The position numbers and the translations under genes were made by a program. Below are positions 59,150-64,000 of a stretch of DNA of 64,000 bases, piece by piece. Origin of the DNA: Atriophallophorus winterbourni. Taxonomy: Eukaryota; Platyhelminthes; Trematoda; Plagiorchiida; Microphallidae. The stretch is taken from NCBI GenBank assembly GCA_013407085.1, contig JACCGJ010018191.1, positions 1 to 64,000 on the forward strand. Reading direction: 5' to 3'. The stretch's first letter is position 1, and every line of letters begins with the position of its first letter. The notes below the pieces were generated by a model. The model searched no databases, had not been told where the DNA came from, and saw only the letters and a list, made by a program, of their open reading frames with translations.

Positions 59150-59480
59150 GGCTCACTGAACCTGATCTTACTATCTCCACCTGATGACGGCAAACAGCCA
59201 GAAACCGGTAGTGGTGTGTAAGGGATGGGGATGGGAGCACCACAATATGCTGGTGATGGGAGTTTACCCGGAATCATCAGGTCATGATAACCACACGGGG
59301 CAACGGCTGATACGTGGACGTCTTTGATTGCATCAAGACTTGTCGACATTAAAACTGGTGATGCAAACATCGCTCGTTGGAAGGTTAGAGAATGATCGAA
59401 ATAATCAACTGCGTGGCAAACACTGTGCATTGTCAAACGATTTGGGATAGAAGACGAAACTGGATATGAGTACCATTCGC
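59150..59480 (+). ncRNA. HHR repeat, subfamily 2, with near-canonical hammerhead
   Basis: CTCCAC, CTGATGA (59181-59187), stem II GGC-AAACA-GCC, GAAA (59201-59204), loopless stem III CCGG, triplet GUA with predicted cleavage after 59210, then GTGG. Stem I has four contiguous pairs next to the core (CCAC/GTGG). All conserved core positions are present. The body after it (CCACAATATG, GGAATCATCAGGTCATGATA) corresponds to that at 10735-10880. Confidence 0.72.
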
Positions 59481-59549
59481 AAGACATAAAAATTCACATT
59501 CTGAACACTATACAATAGTGGCATACAAATATAATTTAGTTTAAATGTA

Positions 59550-59815
59550 GATAGAGTTTAAACCCATGATCATTAACGAAAATGCTTATTTACATGCTTT
59601 TCCATCACACACACCCCACGACCGGTTTCGTGCTGTTTGCAGTCATCAGGTAGGGACAGTAAGATCAGGATCTGCATGCGCTTTAAACAGTGTAAGAATG
59701 GAAAACAAGTCGTGCTTGTATGCCATTGTTGGATAAGGTTGGTACGACCAATCGGTTCAATCACGTGTCCAAACACGTGTTGATAGGGTTTAAACCCATG
59801 ATCATGAATAACATT
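59550..59815 (-). ncRNA. HHR repeat, subfamily 1, slightly over one tandem unit, hammerhead intact in core
   Basis: Minus strand: CCCTAC, CTGATGA (59649 to 59643), stem II CTGC-AAACA-GCAC (three pairs plus one mismatch), GAAA, CCGG, triplet GUC with predicted cleavage between 59620 and 59619, then GTGGGG. Stem I pairs over six positions. The block ACCCATGATCAT occurs at 59562 and 59794, a 232-bp period, so the copy spans just over one monomer. The palindromes GGGTTTAAACCC and CACGTGTTTGGACACGTG lie in the body. Confidence 0.78.
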
Positions 59816-60042
59816 TTCTTTTTTCAATCTTAATCAATATCGGTGCGTGGTTAACGTATTCGATCGATCGAGTCTTGAGCACTACATGAATGCAGTTAAA
59901 CACTAATGATATCACGGTTATTGATTTTAGATCAGCTATTTCGGGAGCATTGAAGCAAATGCGAATTCGCTGCTTCAGTGGGCATAGATGTTTGTTTGCT
60001 GCTTGAAAATATATACATCTTGGAAAGAGTCCTTATATTTAA

Positions 60043-60044
<2 letters not shown>

Positions 60045-60081
<37 letters not shown>
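60045..60081. repeat. (AT)n microsatellite
   Basis: About 18 AT dinucleotides. Confidence 0.97.
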
Positions 60082-60087
<6 letters not shown>

Positions 60088-60299
60088 GGGTTAAAATACG
60101 ATCAAGTCGTTTTGCATCAAGCATGTGTCCAAATTTCGAATGAATGTCTCAAAACTTGGAGCGAATCCCAAATGGAGTGTGCACGTAAAAAAATAAGAGT
60201 ATCGGTGACCGTCAAAGCGGGAATAAGGAGTTTGTAATATAGCTGTGTGGTTACGTGTTGCTAGTCGCAATATTTGACCAAACATTTCAGCCGGTACAA

Positions 60300-60480
60300 A
60301 AATTACGCATTTGAATGCATTTCTATCACAAACACACGACGACCGGTTTCGTACTTTTTACACTCATCGGATAATGGGCAGTACGATCAGGATCAGCATA
60401 TCTTGATACAATTGAGGAATGGTAAATAACGTTTAAAATTTTAAACTACTGTTGGATAAGGTTTGCACAACCACATTCTG
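60300..60480 (-). repeat. HHR repeat, hammerhead core mutated
   Basis: Minus strand: CCGATGA instead of CTGATGA, stem II GTGT-AAAAA-GTAC, GAAA, CCGG, GUC. Body pieces GGTTGTGCAAACCTTATCCA and TGATAGAAATGCATTCAAAT match subfamily 1. Confidence 0.62.
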
Positions 60481-61660
60481 GCGCTCAATACATATTAGAG
60501 CGTAAGTTATCCTATATTCATCCCATCCTTGAAGAAGTCGAAAATAAAAAAGACAAATGTTGGAAATATTTTCACATTTTTGAATCTTAAATGCCTTACG
60601 CGAGTGAGCCATAATGTCAACCGATTTTGAACGTTTTCGCCCGTATCAGAATGACGTGAATACAAGCCGTGTAAGGCGAATCGACCAATAAATCTGACTT
60701 TACAGCCCGTGAGCTTACTACAGACTGCCCAATGGTTAAACAAATATTAAGTGGAATGCCATTTAGTCGTGTTCCCTGTTTCGACTATCACACGTAGTCC
60801 GAAGAAGCTTCTAGATCAGAAGCAATACACTATACACACATGCCTTGGAAGATTACATACGAATTTCTTTCCATTATGACTACACGATCAGTCCAAAACA
60901 TTTGCTGACGTTCTCTTGTTGTGAATATTGACGCGATCGACATCTGGGCAGAAAACTTGTGGTGACCGTGTTAACGTGTCTTCGAAGCCTCTGCCAAACA
61001 TGTAATATGCAGTAGGATCAACACCACTATCTGCCATTGATTGAGCTGACATAATCGGACTACAATTCTATCTGCTATGTTTTGTGATATTGATAATAAA
61101 TCACATCAGATGTTCAATTGATTTTCTTTAATAAACCCTCATGCATATCGAGCCTCGTGAAAGTTGAGCTACAAATATTGCTACATCTTAATTAACGATT
61201 GCTTGATAATAGAAAACTAATGTGATAAAGTTACACGCCTTTTTCTGAGCCGACCATTCATAATATTGATAACAAAATCCTCAATGTTCCCCATTGCAAC
61301 TGAATTTCCAATGCAAATACATTTACCACACTGGTGGCGGCCAAATGTGAATGGTCACTTGTTTCATATTTTGTTTTTGCTCAAATAATCTGCCTTTTCG
61401 CATCATACACTTTGTGATTTCGAGCCCAAACACCTTAGATGGCTTTTCGAAACTTGCCTGCAAGTGAGCTGTTACACAAAAGATTCGGTTCGGCTCCATT
61501 AGAGCACGTTGAATCTATATGATTTTATTGAACACAAATGTCGGACTTATGAACAATATGCGGCCTATCAGTGTTGTTTATCTGAACATTCGGGATCTTC
61601 GTCGTTCAACAAATAAAAGTAGCAATTGCATACCCATGTTTTAAACTTGACATCGCTCAA
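60481..61660. other. Non-coding stretch, nothing recognised
   Basis: AT-rich, short ORFs only. Confidence 0.4.
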
Positions 61661-61664
61661 CTAA

Positions 61665-61990
61665 TCTGGGCCTATCTTACACGAATTTTAATCCCATCAA
61701 CGAAATCCACAATTCTGAATACGGAAACTATCTCCAGAAACTGTTTGTGAAGTGTAAGTCCTTCGCGTGTAAGCGTCGTAGTAAGATCTTGGCCAGGAAT
61801 CACGCTGTGATTCGCTAGTGAAACATCGTGGTTCGTTTTGTATGTAACATTTGTTTTCAAGTGTAGCATTGTTTACTACAGTTCCATTGTTTCAAAGTTT
61901 TTTTTTTACTGTCTCCACCTGATGAAGGCAATCAGCCAGCCACTGGGTGCAGAGTTTCAGTTCTGCCGGTGAGAGTGACGCAATACATTG
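61665..61990 (+). repeat. HHR repeat, subfamily 2, two broken ribozymes in tandem
   Basis: First site: TCTCCA at 61731 runs straight into GAAACTGTTTGTGAAGTG, so CUGAUGA and stem II have been deleted. Second site: TCTCCACCTGATGAAGGCAA at 61912, where GAAA has become GCCA. The two sites are 181 bp apart with the body (GAATCACGCTGTGATTC, AAACATCGTGGTT) between. Confidence 0.62.
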
Positions 61991-62980
61991 GCGGTGGAAC
62001 TGCAATGACTACACGGTCGGAAAGTTCTGACGTTAAACTTCAATATTATGCGCACAAAAATTGCCTTCTAACTCGATTAGAAAAGCATTCAAAGGCTTAA
62101 GCTGTTTTAGTTTGACTGGATAGACACCCTACTTTATTTATCTGTTTCCGTCGTTTCACTCAGAACAACATGCTGAACACACACACCAAAATAAACCAAG
62201 GATTCTTAGAAGTTAGAAGTACATGTGAACCGTTATACTATTAGTGACATTACACAGAATTGTTGATTATAATTAATAATTATTTCTTTTTAGGAAAAAA
62301 TACTCAATTTTCTATGGTAATTATAAAGTCAACTGATGTCAACACACATATTTTGATCTGAAACAAACATGTCGAAGCTTGGTTAACACATGTCAAGTCT
62401 TACTTCAGATGATCGTCCTTATCGAACTTTCGGACGCGTTTACTCGTGATAGACCATCATACATTGGTCTACGCTAACCTGTTCACGCTTTCTAATAAAA
62501 TAATTCAAAGTTTCAACAATTTATCTGTAGCACTACTTGATTTCCCGTCCCGAAAAAATGGCTTGGCAAGTCGTATATAAACACGTTTTTAAACCCAGTA
62601 AGGTTAACTAAAAAATGCGCCTTCCCGATTTTGACTCACTATAGAATCGGTCTCTCAAATACTGCATTTCTATCCTATAGCAAAACCATGAATTGTAGAT
62701 GAAAAACTGTAGTTTAAAATTTAATTATTGTCAAAATTTCATTTATTCCTTCGATACAGTTATACATCTGTGAGGTAAAATGTTCCCATCCATGGTTTAT
62801 TCAACTTTTATACACTTGGATGGCAGGTAGCGCAACTTTGCTCTACACGAAATATGTTCAAAGTGATTCAAAGTTGTCATGGTCCAGAAAGCATTTAGCT
62901 TAAACCATAGGATGAAGTTATGAGTTATATACAATAAAAAAGAAGAAGAACGGGGAAACTCATGTAGTGTAAATCGTATC
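61991..62980. other. Non-coding stretch, nothing recognised
   Basis: AT-rich, short ORFs only. Confidence 0.4.
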
Positions 62981-62984
62981 AAAA

Positions 62985-63300
62985 TTCGGGTTTTCTCTCA
63001 AGTATTTGTCCAAATTAGCTTTAAAAATATCCAGGTTGGACAAGTGTGTAACAGTGGAGGGGAGGGTGTTCCATGTGAAACTTGCACGTACAGCATACTA
63101 ATATCTACGACAGTTCAGTCTTGAAGTCTTAATAAGCAATTTAAGTCCGTGTTTCCGACTGGCACGGGGTGGAGAGCGTGTGAAAAGTTTGGACAAGGGA
63201 TGGTTAGGGACGTGCATAATGTTGTACATCAGTATGAGGTCACCTCTTAGTCGACGACAGCGAAAGTCTAAAAGATTGAGACTCCTCAAACGTTCTTCAT
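62985..63300 (-). mobile_element. CR1-like LINE (LINE-A type) C-terminal fragment
   Basis: Minus strand: LNLLDFRCRRLRGDLILMYN, HGLKLLIKTSRLNCRRY, then ASFTWNTLPSTVTHLSNLD and FKANLDKYL. Same domain as 1690-2050, with one frame break near 63100. Confidence 0.8.
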
Positions 63301-64000
63301 ATGGTTTAGCAGCTAGTCCGGGTACAAGCTTTGTTAAGGTTATTCGGCACTTAAATCCGCGTTACGTATTTACAATCATATTAAATACCGATTTTCGTGG
63401 AACCGATTTCAAATCAATAAAAGATTATATAATTTTGAATAGTGTAACTTCTAGCAAACGTATTGTTACTGTCTTTTTCAGTGGTAACAACGGATAACTG
63501 GACGCAAGCCGGTACCACAACATCATTCGGTACGGCGTGATCGCAACGGATTGACCGTTCGCCGGGGTTGAAATGCCGCACCAGATACAACGCTGCAAGT
63601 GTTTACGCAAAATATTTGGAAGCTAACCGTTAATAAACAGCAACACGTTATCCTTCTTATCACAATCGTATTTGTTCAATCAATCTAATCAAGTACTCGT
63701 TAAATTGTACAATCATTTTGATGTTGTTTTTCGCCGTAGTGCTATATCACTGCTGGCCTAGACTGTTTAGTCCAATCATGTGAATATAGCTATATTAATT
63801 TCAGTGAGCGTCGAAACAGTTGATATTAGACAAGACACAATAATAATCGTATATCTAAGATTCATATACCGGAGAAACGTACCAGTCAACAAAGAAACAA
63901 TGGATTTTAAACAGGAAACACCACACGCTCAGCGGAACTGAACTTCAAGTTTTATCATGCTTGGATCCATATTAGCTCAAGTGTGCTCAACCATGCTTTT
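63301..64000. other. Non-coding stretch, nothing recognised
   Basis: Short ORFs only. No repeat shared with the rest of the window was found. Confidence 0.35.

Noticed and set aside
1..64000. CRISPR arrays, bacterial operons, rRNA genes
   Set aside because: None found; the window is animal nuclear DNA, and its short tandem repeats are microsatellites.

Overview
This is a repeat-rich window of an animal nuclear genome, most likely a flatworm and probably a digenean trematode. The grounds are a single spliced gene spread over about 40 kb, CR1-like and RTE-like LINE debris, Penelope and Ty3/gypsy relics, and hammerhead-ribozyme repeats like those described in schistosomes (the Smα type). The species cannot be fixed from the sequence. 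There are no operons, bacterial genes or CRISPR arrays.

The main gene, on the + strand from 6600 to 46456, is the orthologue of human WDR48/UAF1, the WD40 activator of the deubiquitinases USP1, USP12 and USP46. I reconstruct 18 coding exons. All junctions are GT..AG and phase-compatible, and together they give 2157 nt, or 718 codons plus stop (human WDR48 has 677 residues). Exons 1-9 encode the WD40 propeller, exons 10-14 the ancillary and SUMO-like region, and exons 15-18 the conserved C-terminus. Introns range from 46 bp to 8.4 kb, and the large ones are built from mobile elements.

A second plausible gene (52498-53046, +) encodes a RING-finger protein with RNF8-type zinc spacing. It may be the first exon of a longer gene.

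Layout: 1-6500 holds a CR1-like tail, a Ty3/gypsy gag relic and a 545-bp dispersed repeat (R3). 6600-46456 is WDR48 with its element-filled introns. 47.5-51.75 kb holds an RTE-like LINE tail, repeat R5, and a CR1-like LINE with an RTE-like LINE nested in it. 52.5-53 kb is the RING gene. 53-64 kb holds hammerhead repeats, LINE relics and long stretches with nothing recognisable.

Names used here: LINE-A and LINE-C are CR1-like elements. LINE-B is an RTE-like element ending in (CAA)n. SINE-1 is a ~248-bp family ending in CATA repeats. SINE-2 is tRNA-derived. HHR repeats carry hammerhead ribozyme motifs. R3, R4 and R5 are unclassified dispersed repeats. The most notable signals are the hammerhead repeats in partly tandem arrangement with near-complete ribozymes (59.2, 59.6, 10.9 and 6.4 kb), and a LINE-B insertion with an 11-bp target duplication and a 5' inversion.
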